Source: Candidatus Villigracilis affinis (GTDB lineage: Bacteria > Chloroflexota > Anaerolineae > Anaerolineales > Villigracilaceae). From it: a stretch of 64,000 nucleotides of DNA. The DNA lies in contig JADKEA010000021.1 of assembly GCA_016718275.1 (NCBI GenBank), forward strand, positions 186,001 through 250,000, in the 5' to 3' direction. Every line of letters starts with the position of its first letter. The first letter of the stretch is position 1. Positions 16,672 through 24,363 of the stretch are shown in pieces. A program made the position numbers and the translations under genes. Under the pieces are notes generated by a model. The model was given only the letters and a program-made list of their open reading frames with translations, had not been told where the DNA came from and did no database searches.

Positions 16672-17669
16672 GGGTTCTCCTGAATTTGAATAATAACCTT
16701 GCCCGCAGCACGGGCCCCGCCAACATAGCGAACCGCCTCCGCCGTGTTTTCAAGCGGATAGGTGCGGTCAATGACCGGAGTGACTTTACCCGCCTCGATC
16801 AAGTCTTTTACAAAAGACAGGTCATCTGCATTGGGGGCTGCCGTCAGATTAGTCACTGTCTGACCGCCGCGTCGCGAGACGAGCGGACCGTTCACCATCG
16901 CCTCGAAAATTTGCTTGCCCTCGCCGCCAACCATGACGTACGTCCCTTGCGGAGTGAGCGCGCGGCGATAGTCCGCGAGCGGGCGATAGCCGTTCACCGC
17001 CAGAATCAAATCGTAATGCTGACCACTGCGAGTGAAATCTTCGCGGGTGTAGTCAATGACATGGTCTGCGCCCAAAGCACGGAGCCCTTCCATTTTTTTC
17101 GTGCTGGATATTGCTGTGACTTCCGCACCGAAGGATTTGGCAATCTGCACCATAAACGTCCCCACGCCTCCAGACGCGCCGACAATTGCTACATGGTCCC
17201 CGGGCTTGACGCCCCCCTTGCGCAGTCCCTGCAATGCCGTGACCGCCGCCATCGGCACCGCCGCCGCTTGCTCAAAGGTCAGGTTGGCGGGCTTTTTCAC
17301 CAGAATAGATTCACGTGCGCAGACATATTCAGCAAAACCGCCAAAGCCCGTGGAAATATCACCGAAGACCTCGTCGCCCGGCTTGAAGCGGGTGACGTTT
17401 TTCCCCACAGCCTCGATGCGCCCGGCAATATCCGCGCCCATGATCTTGTCTTTCGGTCTCAAGAGACCAAACCCCATCAGTCGCGGAATCGGTCCACTCA
17501 GCAGGCGGTAATCAGCGGAATTGACAGAGGCGGCAAAGACCCGGATCAGTACCTGGTCATCTTTTGGGGTTGGCGCGGGAACATTTGCCAGTTTGAGTAC
17601 ATCGGGCGTGCCGTATTGGTTGAAAACAATGGCTTTCATCTCGAGCTTTTTGATGGTACTTGCATTCAT
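16668..17669 (-). CDS. Zinc-independent NAD(P)-dependent alcohol dehydrogenase / quinone oxidoreductase family
   Basis: A 333-residue medium-chain dehydrogenase of the quinone-oxidoreductase group. MKAIVFNQYGTPDVLKL is the typical start of the core, and GADIAGRIEAVGKNVTRFKPGDEVFG follows. VAIVGASGGVGTFMVQIAKS is the cofactor-binding Rossmann motif. The structural-zinc Cys cluster is absent. The ATG at 17669 has an A-rich leader with AGGTG; ATG 17639 is also possible. The open frame continues upstream without a stop into the truncated YEIRI copy, so a fusion cannot be excluded. It is the payload of the first island cassette. Confidence 0.85.
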   Translation of the reverse strand: MNASTIKKLEMKAIVFNQYGTPDVLKLANVPAPTPKDDQVLIRVFAASVNSADYRLLSGPIPRLMGFGLLRPKDKIMGADIAGRIEAVGKNVTRFKPGDEVFGDISTGFGGFAEYVCARESILVKKPANLTFEQAAAVPMAAVTALQGLRKGGVKPGDHVAIVGASGGVGTFMVQIAKSFGAEVTAISSTKKMEGLRALGADHVIDYTREDFTRSGQHYDLILAVNGYRPLADYRRALTPQGTYVMVGGEGKQIFEAMVNGPLVSRRGGQTVTNLTAAPNADDLSFVKDLIEAGKVTPVIDRTYPLENTAEAVRYVGGARAAGKVIIQIQENP

Positions 17670-17700
17670 TTTTGTATTACACCTTTTTTTATTTAGAATT
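17664..17700 (-). promoter_or_regulatory. Cassette leader with ribosome-binding site (copy 1)
   Basis: Minus strand: ATTCTAAATAAAAAAAGGTG, then TAATACAAAAATGAATG. The same leader precedes the genes starting at 19422 and 19966, and weaker forms precede 21140 and 24704. The AGG is 10 bases before the ATG. In this copy the leader can be read in frame as ILNKKRCNTKMN from the upstream ORF. Confidence 0.75.
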
Positions 17701-17857
17701 TGTTGACTCAAAGTGACTGTTATCTGGTTCACCGAAATGAGTGGAAGTCCGAGGTCACGTACCTTTCGCAGCAACCCATATAGGGCGGGCTGATCAGGCA
17801 CAGGTCCAGAAAGAAGCGTGGTTTCATCCTCTTCCAGCGTGATGAACATCCCGTCTT
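17670..17857 (-). pseudogene. YEIRI small ORF, copy A, 5' truncated
   Basis: This encodes ITLEEDETTLLSGPVPDQPA through KVRDLGLPLISVNQITVTL, matching residues from about 24 onward of the intact copies at 20215 and 24450. The first 23 residues and the promoter are missing; homology ends at 17857. Against copy B (about 19962-20155) I count about eight base differences in 195, so the two are recent duplicates. The frame runs without a stop into the dehydrogenase. Confidence 0.8.
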
Positions 17858-17892
17858 TTTGCAATTAAATTAATTTTTGTGAAAAACAATAT

Positions 17893-18381
17893 TTATATTG
17901 AAAAAGCAGATTTCACGATAAACCACAGAGAAGTCGGTTTTGCACCAAACCCATCGTTGAACAGGATAGCTGTCGTTATAACAAACGCGAAAAAACCAAT
18001 AACAACAGCGATTTGCAGTAACGACGTTTTCTGAATCTCTTGTTTTGCATTTACATCACAAATTTCGCCCGGGCAGTATTGAGCTTTTTCTTTATAGAAC
18101 ATTGAATAAAATTTACACCCCAAACAAATTCCAAACGCTAAACGCCCGATTATTAATAAAGGAGAATATTTAGGGCTAATAAATATGCGTACGATGAAAT
18201 CTGCAAGGAAGATCGTGTTGGCATACTTTAGCAGGAGATAATTATCATTAAATACAACCAGTATCCAGGACCAGAACATAACCAAATATAGTATTCCTGC
18301 CGATGCCCTTATCTCCCGCTCGTTTAAAACAGGGATGTTGTAACCTTCCACGGTTTCCCCAAATTGTTTTACTCTTTTCAT
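17893..18381 (-). CDS. DUF4395-like membrane protein
   Basis: A 162-residue protein with about four hydrophobic segments. FGETVEGYNIPVLNEREIRA followed by SAGILYLVMFWSWILVVFND and LADFIVRIFISPKYSPLLIIGR match the DUF4395 plan (short N-terminal motif, NER, then helices, then a DFxxRxxxxPKYSP loop). A cysteine-bearing stretch LGCKFYSMFYKEKAQYCPGE follows. Function is unknown. It is AT-rich compared with the GC-rich neighbour at 18685. An inverted repeat lies 39-73 bases upstream. Confidence 0.75.
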   Translation of the reverse strand: MKRVKQFGETVEGYNIPVLNEREIRASAGILYLVMFWSWILVVFNDNYLLLKYANTIFLADFIVRIFISPKYSPLLIIGRLAFGICLGCKFYSMFYKEKAQYCPGEICDVNAKQEIQKTSLLQIAVVIGFFAFVITTAILFNDGFGAKPTSLWFIVKSAFSI

Positions 18382-18419
18382 TTTTCATTCCTTTCTCTAT
18401 CATTGTTTTTTATTTTTCA

Positions 18420-18454
18420 ATTTTGGAGAGGTTGACTCTCAACCTCTCCAAAAT
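18420..18454. repeat. Perfect 16-base inverted repeat
   Basis: ATTTTGGAGAGGTTGA and its exact reverse complement surround a CTC loop. It lies between the DUF4395-like gene and the DUF6326 remnant, both on the minus strand. A terminator for upstream transcription or an operator for DUF4395 is possible; there is no long T tract on either side. Confidence 0.6.
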
Positions 18455-18504
18455 TCTTGTTAGGTCTTATTGTTATGTTCCAAAGCAACGAATTTCAAGC
18501 CAGG

Positions 18505-18558
18505 CGGTATGGTTTGTCATTTCAATTTCTCTTGATTTATTAGATTTTGTTGTTAGGG
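18505..18558 (-). repeat. DUF6326 3'-trailer, copy 2
   Basis: About 54 bases after the stop of the DUF6326 remnant match, with two or three differences, the trailer after the DUF6326 gene at 19449-19506 (both contain AACAACAAAATCTAATAAAT and GAAATGACAAACCATA). The match shows that the duplicated unit included non-coding 3' sequence. Confidence 0.75.
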
Positions 18559-18650
18559 CTAACTTTCCTGTTTAGGCCACTTCCATGCGTAACGAATAAT
18601 TAGTAAAAGAAGGACGACTACTACAACAGCCCCAATTGCAACCTCCTTCC
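18559..18650 (-). pseudogene. C-terminal remnant of a second DUF6326 gene
   Basis: The minus strand reads AIGAVVVVVLLLL then IIRYAWKWPKQES and a stop; the last 13 residues are identical to the end of the DUF6326 gene at 19507. Upstream, sequence changes abruptly to the GC-rich gene at 18685. The remnant shows that a DUF6326 gene once occupied this slot. Confidence 0.8.
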
Positions 18651-18684
18651 TTTCGCTTTAACGAGCGCCACCTATAGGGCGACG

Positions 18685-19422
18685 TCAGCCCTGTCCACGG
18701 ATGAGCCGTATGCCGATGACAACGAGCCAGATGAACCACAAAAAGTAGCCCAGAACCCCGACGAATATCAGTGGCGACCCACCCGCGATGGCGAGGTTTG
18801 CAGGCCCGGCCAAGATGAGCAAGCTGCCGCCCACCATGCCGAACAGCCGCTGCCACGGCCGTATCAACCCGCTGGCGTGGGTGGCCAGCGCCGCGCCGAT
18901 GAAGGTCGCCCCGAGCGCGGGCAGCGCGAGCGCGAAGACCGCGGCATGGAGCTGCCACATCAGCGCGAAGGCCGGGTTCGGCTCGGCCAGGCTGCTTGCG
19001 GCGAGCACGACCGCGATCTGCGTGGCAATGAAGAGGGCGAATAACGTCGAGCACGCCGCTCCGGCTGCCAGCGCGAGCCGCGACCAGTCCGCCCCTGCGC
19101 CGCCCCGGCGCTGCACGAGCCCGTGTAGCGCCGTGACGAACACCAGGAGCAGTACCATGTTCACAGTCTCCAGACCTGAAATGATGGCAAAGGCGCCCCG
19201 GTTCTCGGCGTGGTAGGCGAGGACCACACCAAGCGGATCGCTGTAGGCAGGCGCTCCAGTGCCCCCAAACACCGCGTTCTGAACGAACCCCGACACGGCT
19301 AAGGCGACCGCGACGCCGCCGACGATTCGCGTCGTGGACACCCGGTTCCCCACAGCCATCGCTGGTGTTGCTGCTTCGCTCATTTTGACACTTATGTCTT
19401 CTGATAGATTTTTTGTATTCAT
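18685..19422 (-). CDS. GC-rich six-to-seven-TM membrane protein (DUF4386-like), probably transferred
   Basis: A 245-residue protein with about seven hydrophobic segments, for example IVGGVAVALAVSGFVQNAVF and MVLLLVFVTALHGLV. The layout resembles DUF4386 proteins, but I cannot fix the family. The body is clearly richer in G and C and uses GCC/GCG/CTG-type codons, unlike the AT-rich neighbours. Its first 14 residues (MNTKNLSEDISVKM) come from the cassette leader and resemble the start of the DUF6326 protein; foreign sequence begins at about the second Met. It ends just before a DUF6326 remnant. Confidence 0.75.
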   Translation of the reverse strand: MNTKNLSEDISVKMSEAATPAMAVGNRVSTTRIVGGVAVALAVSGFVQNAVFGGTGAPAYSDPLGVVLAYHAENRGAFAIISGLETVNMVLLLVFVTALHGLVQRRGGAGADWSRLALAAGAACSTLFALFIATQIAVVLAASSLAEPNPAFALMWQLHAAVFALALPALGATFIGAALATHASGLIRPWQRLFGMVGGSLLILAGPANLAIAGGSPLIFVGVLGYFLWFIWLVVIGIRLIRGQG

Positions 19423-19446
19423 TTTTGTATTACTCCTTTTTTTATT
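19423..19446 (-). promoter_or_regulatory. Cassette leader with ribosome-binding site (copy 2)
   Basis: TTTAAATAAAAAAAGGAGTA followed by ATACAAAA leads directly to the ATG at 19422. It equals the leaders at 17669 and 19966 apart from one or two bases, with a better Shine-Dalgarno (AAGGAG). Confidence 0.75.
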
Positions 19447-19448
19447 TA

Positions 19449-19506
19449 AAAGCGATATGGTTTGTCATTTCAATTTATCTTGATTTATTAGATTTTGTTG
19501 TTAGGG
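19449..19506 (-). repeat. DUF6326 3'-trailer, copy 1
   Basis: Non-coding sequence after the DUF6326 stop, repeated at 18505-18558. It joins directly to the leader of the 18685-19422 gene. Confidence 0.75.
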
Positions 19507-19812
19507 CTAACTTTCCTGTTTAGGCCACTTCCAGGCATAACGGATAATGAGACAAAGAAGAATCACTTCTAAAGCCGCGGCAAAATACATATGCAACCAA
19601 GCCACTCCTGTCAAATTAAACAACATATAAGGAATAAATATTGTAGCCACGATTATGTTTGTCCAACGATTTACTTTAGCCGGCAGGGCAACAGAAAGGA
19701 AAATCATAAGAACTGGAATAGCTACAAAAAACATTGCTATCATAAGAAATACATAGGTAATGTCAAATGTAAATACTTTCCCTTCCAGAATATCTTCTAT
19801 TTTACCTGGCAT
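19507..19812 (-). CDS. DUF6326 family membrane protein, C-terminal part after a frameshift
   Basis: MPGKIEDILEGKVF, two hydrophobic segments, then LPAKVNRWTNIIVATIFIPY and a final helix ending IIRYAWKWPKQES match DUF6326 proteins from about residue 40 on. The N-terminal part (MNTNNITTETEDIKLNVKLK then ALWASFMFLYIYVDYFHL) is encoded just upstream in another frame. One extra base in a TATATAT-like run at about 19805-19812 separates them. An in-frame ATG at 19812 could allow the shortened product. Function of DUF6326 is unknown. Confidence 0.75.
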   Translation of the reverse strand: MPGKIEDILEGKVFTFDITYVFLMIAMFFVAIPVLMIFLSVALPAKVNRWTNIIVATIFIPYMLFNLTGVAWLHMYFAAALEVILLCLIIRYAWKWPKQES

Positions 19813-20215
19813 ATATAAGGTGGAAATAATCTACATAGATGTATAGAAACATAAAACTTGCCCAAAGGGCAGCGAGCTTCAGTTTTACATTGAGCTTGAT
19901 GTCTTCCGTTTCAGTGGTTATGTTGTTTGTATTCATTTTTATTGCTCCTTTGTTGTTTGCATTCATTTTTGTATTGCTCCTTTTTTTATTTAGAATTTGT
20001 TGACTCAAAGTGACTGTTATCTGGTTCACCGAAACGAGTGGAAGACCGAGGTCACGTACCTTTCGCAGCAACCCATATAGGGCGGACTGATCAGGCACAG
20101 GTCCAGAAAGAAGCGTGGTTCCATCCTCTTCCAGCGTGATGGACATGCCGTCGAACCAATCTGCCCAATGGGCATCCAGATGCCCTGCGATCCGAATTTC
20201 GTAGAAGTGAGTCAT
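19802..20215 (-). CDS. YEIRI small ORF, copy B, open into the DUF6326 N-terminus
   Basis: ATG at 20215 starts MTHFYEIRIAGHLDAHWADW, FDGMSITLEEDGTTLL, SGPVPDQSALYGLLRKVRDL and GLPLVSVNQ, about 65 residues with predicted beta-alpha alternation. I recognise this as a recurring small protein in Chloroflexota-like genomes but know no name or function for it. The frame then continues through the leader (ILNKKRSNTK) to MNTNNITTE, the DUF6326 N-terminus, and stops at the frameshift. Either a fusion is made or DUF6326 starts internally at 19966 or 19936. Confidence 0.7.
   Translation of the reverse strand: MTHFYEIRIAGHLDAHWADWFDGMSITLEEDGTTLLSGPVPDQSALYGLLRKVRDLGLPLVSVNQITVTLSQQILNKKRSNTKMNANNKGAIKMNTNNITTETEDIKLNVKLKLAALWASFMFLYIYVDYFHLIYAR
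19962..19995 (-). promoter_or_regulatory. Cassette leader with ribosome-binding site (copy 3)
   Basis: ATTCTAAATAAAAAAAGGAG then CAATACAAAAATGAATGC on the minus strand. A second, smaller AAAGGAGC-AATAAAA-ATG unit follows at once and leads to ATG 19936, so this leader has two start sites 30 bases apart, both in frame. Confidence 0.7.
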
Positions 20216-20229
20216 CGTCAACGCACACA

Positions 20230-20286
20230 AATATACTGGCAGGGAGGGCTGTCGTTTAGAACCAAAAGTATTGTTTTGAGTATTGT
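20230..20286 (-). promoter_or_regulatory. Cassette promoter, copy B
   Basis: On the minus strand ACAATACT-N4-ACAATAC(T) at 20286-20267 is followed 32 bases later by TATATT (20235-20230) and 14 bases after that by the ATG at 20215. The same box, spacing and flanking CTGCC-rTTATATT-like context recur in copies C and D. This layout fits a promoter with an upstream activator site (inference). Confidence 0.75.
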
Positions 20287-20342
20287 TTTTTGGGGGGGTA
20301 GAGCAAACCCAACTCAGGGTAACCCGCCGCCGTTTCGCCAAT

Positions 20343-21140
20343 CTATGCCAATCCAAGCACAAGACCCAGGATCAGAAATAAAAAGTAAATGCTTTGCCCG
20401 GAATGCAAAATGATAGGGAACCAGTTGCTGCGGAAGTTCTTTCCGCTCCAGGCAAAGATCAGGTTGGCGGGCAGCCCCGCCAGAATGCCCCAAGGTTGGT
20501 GCAAATGGTAGAACGAGAACAGAATGCCATTGGCAACCCAATCCCATTTTCCAAAAGCACCATTCATCTTGGGGAGCAATACGCCACGGAATAAAAATTC
20601 TTCCCCCAAGAATGTGTTGAACAATGCAAGCGTTGCAAAGAGTCCTAACAGGCTCCATTGCCCAATCCATTGTTTTTGCATTTCAGGAGTGAACAAGGTA
20701 GTGGCGTCATATCCGGCAGGCTGGGCAAAAAAGGGAAAGAGGGTCACCCAAAAGTATTCCAGCCATTCTCCCAATCCGATCTCAAGCAAGGCAACCAGAA
20801 CGATCAAAGGGACAAGCCACCACCATAGGCTTTTTTGCGTCAGGCCCGTTTTAGGCGAGACAGGATGATTCAACCAAAAACGGCGGCGGATTGTTTCAAA
20901 GCGCAGGTTGCCCTCTTCACGATATAGAATCCACATAGAAAGGATGAACTGCCAGATCAAACCACCGGTGAGGAGTTTGATGCGCAATAACGGCGCCTCA
21001 ACTGCGCCAAGACCTGAACTGAGGAAAGGATATACTCCCCAGCCTAAAATCCACATAGGAATTGCGGCGGCAGCCCAAATCAACAGGGTTTCCCTCAAAC
21101 TGTATTGGGGGATTGGTGAAATGTTATTTTTGTACTCCAT
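20343..21140 (-). CDS. CPBP family intramembrane glutamic endopeptidase
   Basis: A 265-residue multi-pass protein with the three CPBP (Abi/CAAX protease) motifs: LGEEFLFRGVLLP with the EExxxR catalytic pair, FSFYHLHQPWG with the conserved His in FxxxH, and HSGQS near the C-terminus. Seven or so helices are predicted. Bacterial members process prenylated or peptide substrates in the membrane, and some give bacteriocin self-immunity; no substrate is evident. Upstream lie a weak leader (ATTCTAAAAATAAATGGAG) and YEIRI copy D, so it is a cassette payload. Confidence 0.85.
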   Translation of the reverse strand: MEYKNNISPIPQYSLRETLLIWAAAAIPMWILGWGVYPFLSSGLGAVEAPLLRIKLLTGGLIWQFILSMWILYREEGNLRFETIRRRFWLNHPVSPKTGLTQKSLWWWLVPLIVLVALLEIGLGEWLEYFWVTLFPFFAQPAGYDATTLFTPEMQKQWIGQWSLLGLFATLALFNTFLGEEFLFRGVLLPKMNGAFGKWDWVANGILFSFYHLHQPWGILAGLPANLIFAWSGKNFRSNWFPIILHSGQSIYFLFLILGLVLGLA

Positions 21141-21299
21141 GATTTATCTCCATTTATTTTTAGAATTTTGTTTGGGCAATTTCCTGCCCAGTGTTTTCGG
21201 GCTGGGGAAGGGAGGGGGGGGGGGTAAATCCCCGGGGGGCCAGCCCCCACCCAAAAAAAACCCCAAGGCCTGGAATCGAATGAAATCTTATGCGACAAG
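21141..21299. other. Non-coding gap with a G10 run and GC-rich palindromes
   Basis: Between the CPBP start and the YEIRI copy D remnant lies a stretch with a run of ten G, then CCCCGGGGGG, CCCCC and A8 blocks. It contains no conserved ORF. The homopolymers make this the least certain part of the sequence. Confidence 0.5.
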
Positions 21300-21367
21300 C
21301 CGTCGAACCCGTCCTGTCACTGAGTATCCACATGCCCTGCGATCCGAATTTCGTAGAGTTGGGTCAT
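21300..21367 (-). pseudogene. YEIRI small ORF, copy D, broken
   Basis: ATG at 21367 starts MTQLYEIRIAGHVDTQ and meets a stop where the intact copies read WADWFDGMS. Beyond the stop a residual FDG followed by LSHKI is still recognisable, after which similarity is lost. The promoter at 21382-21438 is well preserved, so transcription toward the CPBP gene may persist although the small ORF is dead. Confidence 0.75.
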
Positions 21368-21381
21368 CTTTAACGTGCACG

Positions 21382-21438
21382 AATATAACGGCAGGGAGGT
21401 GCTGCCGTTAGGACCAAAAGTATTGTTTTGAGTATTGT
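21382..21438 (-). promoter_or_regulatory. Cassette promoter, copy D
   Basis: ACAATACT-N4-ACAATAC(T) at 21438-21419 and TATATT at 21387-21382, again 32 bases apart, 14 bases before the ATG at 21367. The box begins only six bases past the stop codon of the regulator gene. Confidence 0.75.
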
Positions 21439-21444
21439 TGGGGT

Positions 21445-24174
21445 TTAGAGCAAGCCCAGTTCGCGGGCGCGCGCGACGGCTTCGGTGCGGCTTTTGGCTT
21501 GCAGTTTGGCGAAGATGCGCAGGTTGTGCCCCTTGACCGTGCTGAGCGCGACGACCAGTTTTTGGGTGATCTCGTCGTTGGAAAGCCCCTGCGCGATGAG
21601 ATGCAGCACTTCGAGTTCGCGATCGCTCAAGGGATCGATCAGTTCAGGTTTTGGATTTTCGAATTTGGATTTTTGGATTTGGAGCTCTGTAGGTTGAGGG
21701 AATTCAGCCAGAAGTTTTTCCACATAGCCAAACAAAAAATATGGCGATTTTTCAATCGCAGATCGTACATCCAAAATCAACAATCGCAAGAATTCGCCTT
21801 CATTCACAAAAATGCGCAGGTAGCCTTCTGGTTCAGCAAGAGACAGGGCTTTCTCCAATGAAGAAATCGCTTGAGCAGACTCTCCCTTTGCTTGCAAGGC
21901 AAAGGCTTGTAGAACAAGAATCTCAATTTGGCTGTACAGACGATTTTGTTTCTGCGCCAACTTTAATTGACCTTCCAACAACTTCAACACATCAAGAATA
22001 TGCTGTTCGTTCTGGTCGTGCTGATATTCAGCCAGCGCAATTTTAGCCAGTGTGAGCCGCTCGAATTCATGCAAATAATCGGGCGTTTCAAGCAAAGACA
22101 GCCCGCTCTTGGCGGCCCATGCTTGTGCTTTATCCAGTCGATCTTGTTGGAGATAAATGCGCGCCTTCATCGCATCCACAGGACGCAGGTTGGGAATAGG
22201 CGTGCGGACGTAATAGCGCTGTGCGTCATCCAACAGATCGAGCGCGGCGTCGTGATCGCCTTCAGATTCTTTCAAATATGCCTGTGCCAAACTCTTGCGA
22301 TATGCCCAATCCGCGATGGTGGTCTGCCTGCCAAGTTCGAATGCTTTTTGCAAATGATGCGCAGCGCGTTCATCCTCCCCCATTTCGTGATGCAGCAAGC
22401 CCAGCCCCAAATGATGGTGTGCTGTGTGTTGTTCTGCGCCATGTTCCGTTGCCAAACTCAATGCCGTTTGATAGACCTGCATGGCATCACGCAGCCGACC
22501 CTGCGTGATGAGAATATCCGCTTTGCCAAATGATGCCGCAACCGAAAACACAAAATTACCGGCTTGCTGCGCCGCATCCACCCAGCCGCTCATTAACGCG
22601 AAAGACTTATCCAACTCGCCGCTCGCCCAATACGTGGTGCTTAAGATCGACGATGCCTGCGCCTGCATGTACTGGTCATCATAAGGGATAATATCCAGCG
22701 CCGTCTCGACGTATCTGACCACATCATCAAAACGATTCTGAGTTTGGGCATTGTATGCGCGGGCAAAAGCGATGCGCGCAGGCAGGGTGCGGAACTGTTC
22801 CTTTTCGACGATCACCATCTCATCAAGCGGACGCTTCAAACAAGTCTCTGCATCCCGCAAACTGGCCTCGCTCGCTTCGGCATTGCCTGCATCCATGTAC
22901 GCCCAACCAACTTGAGTCAACAGGACGGGACGAACGCGCCTCACACTTAACGGAAGCTGGTTCACCCACCCGAGCCAGGTGCCCGTCTGAAAGCTTTCAT
23001 CCATCGCCTGCCAACTTGTTTCCAGCAATCTGGCGGCGCGGTCAAAGTCTGCGGCACTGACGGCATGGTGGAACGCCTCGCCAATATCGCCGTTCTGTTC
23101 AAACCATTCACTCGCGCGGATGTGGATCTGTGCTATTTCTTCCTTGCTGTGTTTTTGACTCAAGCGCTGACGAAGCAGGTCACGGAAAAGATGATGATAG
23201 CGATACCAGCGCCGTTCATCATCCAATGAAATGACGAAGAGGTTGGCGCGTTCCAACTGCTCCAATATCTCCTGTGCTGAGTTTTGTTCCCCCTGCCACA
23301 AGGCATCACACAAGGAGCCACTCAAACGGTCCAGGATGGATGTGCGTAATAAAAACCCTTGCAGAGATTCGGATTGTTTTTGCAGTACTTCTTCCAGCAG
23401 ATAATCGAGCACAAATTGATTCGCTCCGCTAAACGAATGGATAAATTCGGTCGCATCTGCCTTGCCCTGCATGGATAATGCCGCCAGTTGCAGCCCCGCC
23501 ACCCAGCCCTCGGTGCGGGCTTCCAGCGCAGCTATATTTTCAGCAGAAAGATTCAACCCCATAACCTGATTGAGAAAATCAGCAGCTTCGCTTTGGGTAA
23601 AGCGTAATTCGGCAGCGCGAATCTCCGTTAACTGATTTCTGGCGCGCAAGCGGGCAAGCGGCAGGAATGGGTCTTCGCGGGTGGTGATAACCAGATGCAT
23701 CTGCGGCGGCATGTGGTCCACCAGAAATGCCAGCAGATCATCCACAGCCTTGGAATCTATCGCGTGAAAATCATCGAGGACAAGAATGAAACCATCTTCT
23801 ATTGAAGATAGTTCATTGAGCAGAGTAGTTAGCAGGTCTTTGGCAGCAACAGGTTGTGACGATTGAAGCGCCGCCAAGACACCGTCACCGACGCCAGAGA
23901 TCAGGGTTTGCAGAGCAGCTATCAGGTAGGTTAAGAAGCGCGAAGGGTCACTGTCATTTTCATCCAGTGAGATCCACGCCGCAGGGATTTCACCAGAAGC
24001 GATCCACTCGCTCACGAGAGTGGTCTTGCCAAACCCTGCTGGTGCGGAGATCAAGGTCAGCTTATGCCCCTGCCTGATTTTTTCTGACAACAGGGTAAGC
24101 AGTCGTTTGCGCAACACCAAATTACGACGGAGTACAGGGAGGTTGATTTTTGTTTTGATGATCGTGTTGGGCAT
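21445..24174 (-). CDS. MalT-like LuxR family STAND transcriptional regulator
   Basis: A 909-residue signal-transducing ATPase. Walker A is LISAPAGFGKTTLVSEW (Lys50) and Walker B FILVLDDFHAID (about 130). A winged-helix and arm region follows, then TPR-like helical repeats (about 380-800) that would bind an inducer. The C-terminus has a LuxR HTH: LSDRELEVLHLIAQGLSNDE and VVALSTVKGHNLRIFAKL. MalT relatives bind ATP and an effector, oligomerise, and activate promoters with tandem sites. It lies between cassettes: copy D promoter follows its stop and copy C diverges upstream. It is the obvious candidate regulator of the ACAATACT boxes (inference). Confidence 0.9.
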   Translation of the reverse strand: MPNTIIKTKINLPVLRRNLVLRKRLLTLLSEKIRQGHKLTLISAPAGFGKTTLVSEWIASGEIPAAWISLDENDSDPSRFLTYLIAALQTLISGVGDGVLAALQSSQPVAAKDLLTTLLNELSSIEDGFILVLDDFHAIDSKAVDDLLAFLVDHMPPQMHLVITTREDPFLPLARLRARNQLTEIRAAELRFTQSEAADFLNQVMGLNLSAENIAALEARTEGWVAGLQLAALSMQGKADATEFIHSFSGANQFVLDYLLEEVLQKQSESLQGFLLRTSILDRLSGSLCDALWQGEQNSAQEILEQLERANLFVISLDDERRWYRYHHLFRDLLRQRLSQKHSKEEIAQIHIRASEWFEQNGDIGEAFHHAVSAADFDRAARLLETSWQAMDESFQTGTWLGWVNQLPLSVRRVRPVLLTQVGWAYMDAGNAEASEASLRDAETCLKRPLDEMVIVEKEQFRTLPARIAFARAYNAQTQNRFDDVVRYVETALDIIPYDDQYMQAQASSILSTTYWASGELDKSFALMSGWVDAAQQAGNFVFSVAASFGKADILITQGRLRDAMQVYQTALSLATEHGAEQHTAHHHLGLGLLHHEMGEDERAAHHLQKAFELGRQTTIADWAYRKSLAQAYLKESEGDHDAALDLLDDAQRYYVRTPIPNLRPVDAMKARIYLQQDRLDKAQAWAAKSGLSLLETPDYLHEFERLTLAKIALAEYQHDQNEQHILDVLKLLEGQLKLAQKQNRLYSQIEILVLQAFALQAKGESAQAISSLEKALSLAEPEGYLRIFVNEGEFLRLLILDVRSAIEKSPYFLFGYVEKLLAEFPQPTELQIQKSKFENPKPELIDPLSDRELEVLHLIAQGLSNDEITQKLVVALSTVKGHNLRIFAKLQAKSRTEAVARARELGLL

Positions 24175-24363
24175 AAATAGGCTTTTCCAAAACGCTTTTC
24201 CGTGTTGCGTACCCGGGATGCCTATACTTACGCTCTGGGGTCAACAAGGTTGTGGGAGTGAGCAACGAAGTTTACCATGTTGAAATCCACAAGCATTGGG
24301 GAAATCGGCTGATATCATTCGCGCAACTGCATTTTGATAGCGGCCAAGATGGTACCACCCCAA

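Noticed and set aside
18461..18565. Possible integron attC sites (TTAGG / CCTAAC pieces at the cassette ends)
   Set aside because: GTTAGGT at 18469 and TTAGCCCTAAC near 18552 and 19500 resemble core sites, but the required matching R' and R'' partners are not found, the units are not bounded by them, and no integrase is present.
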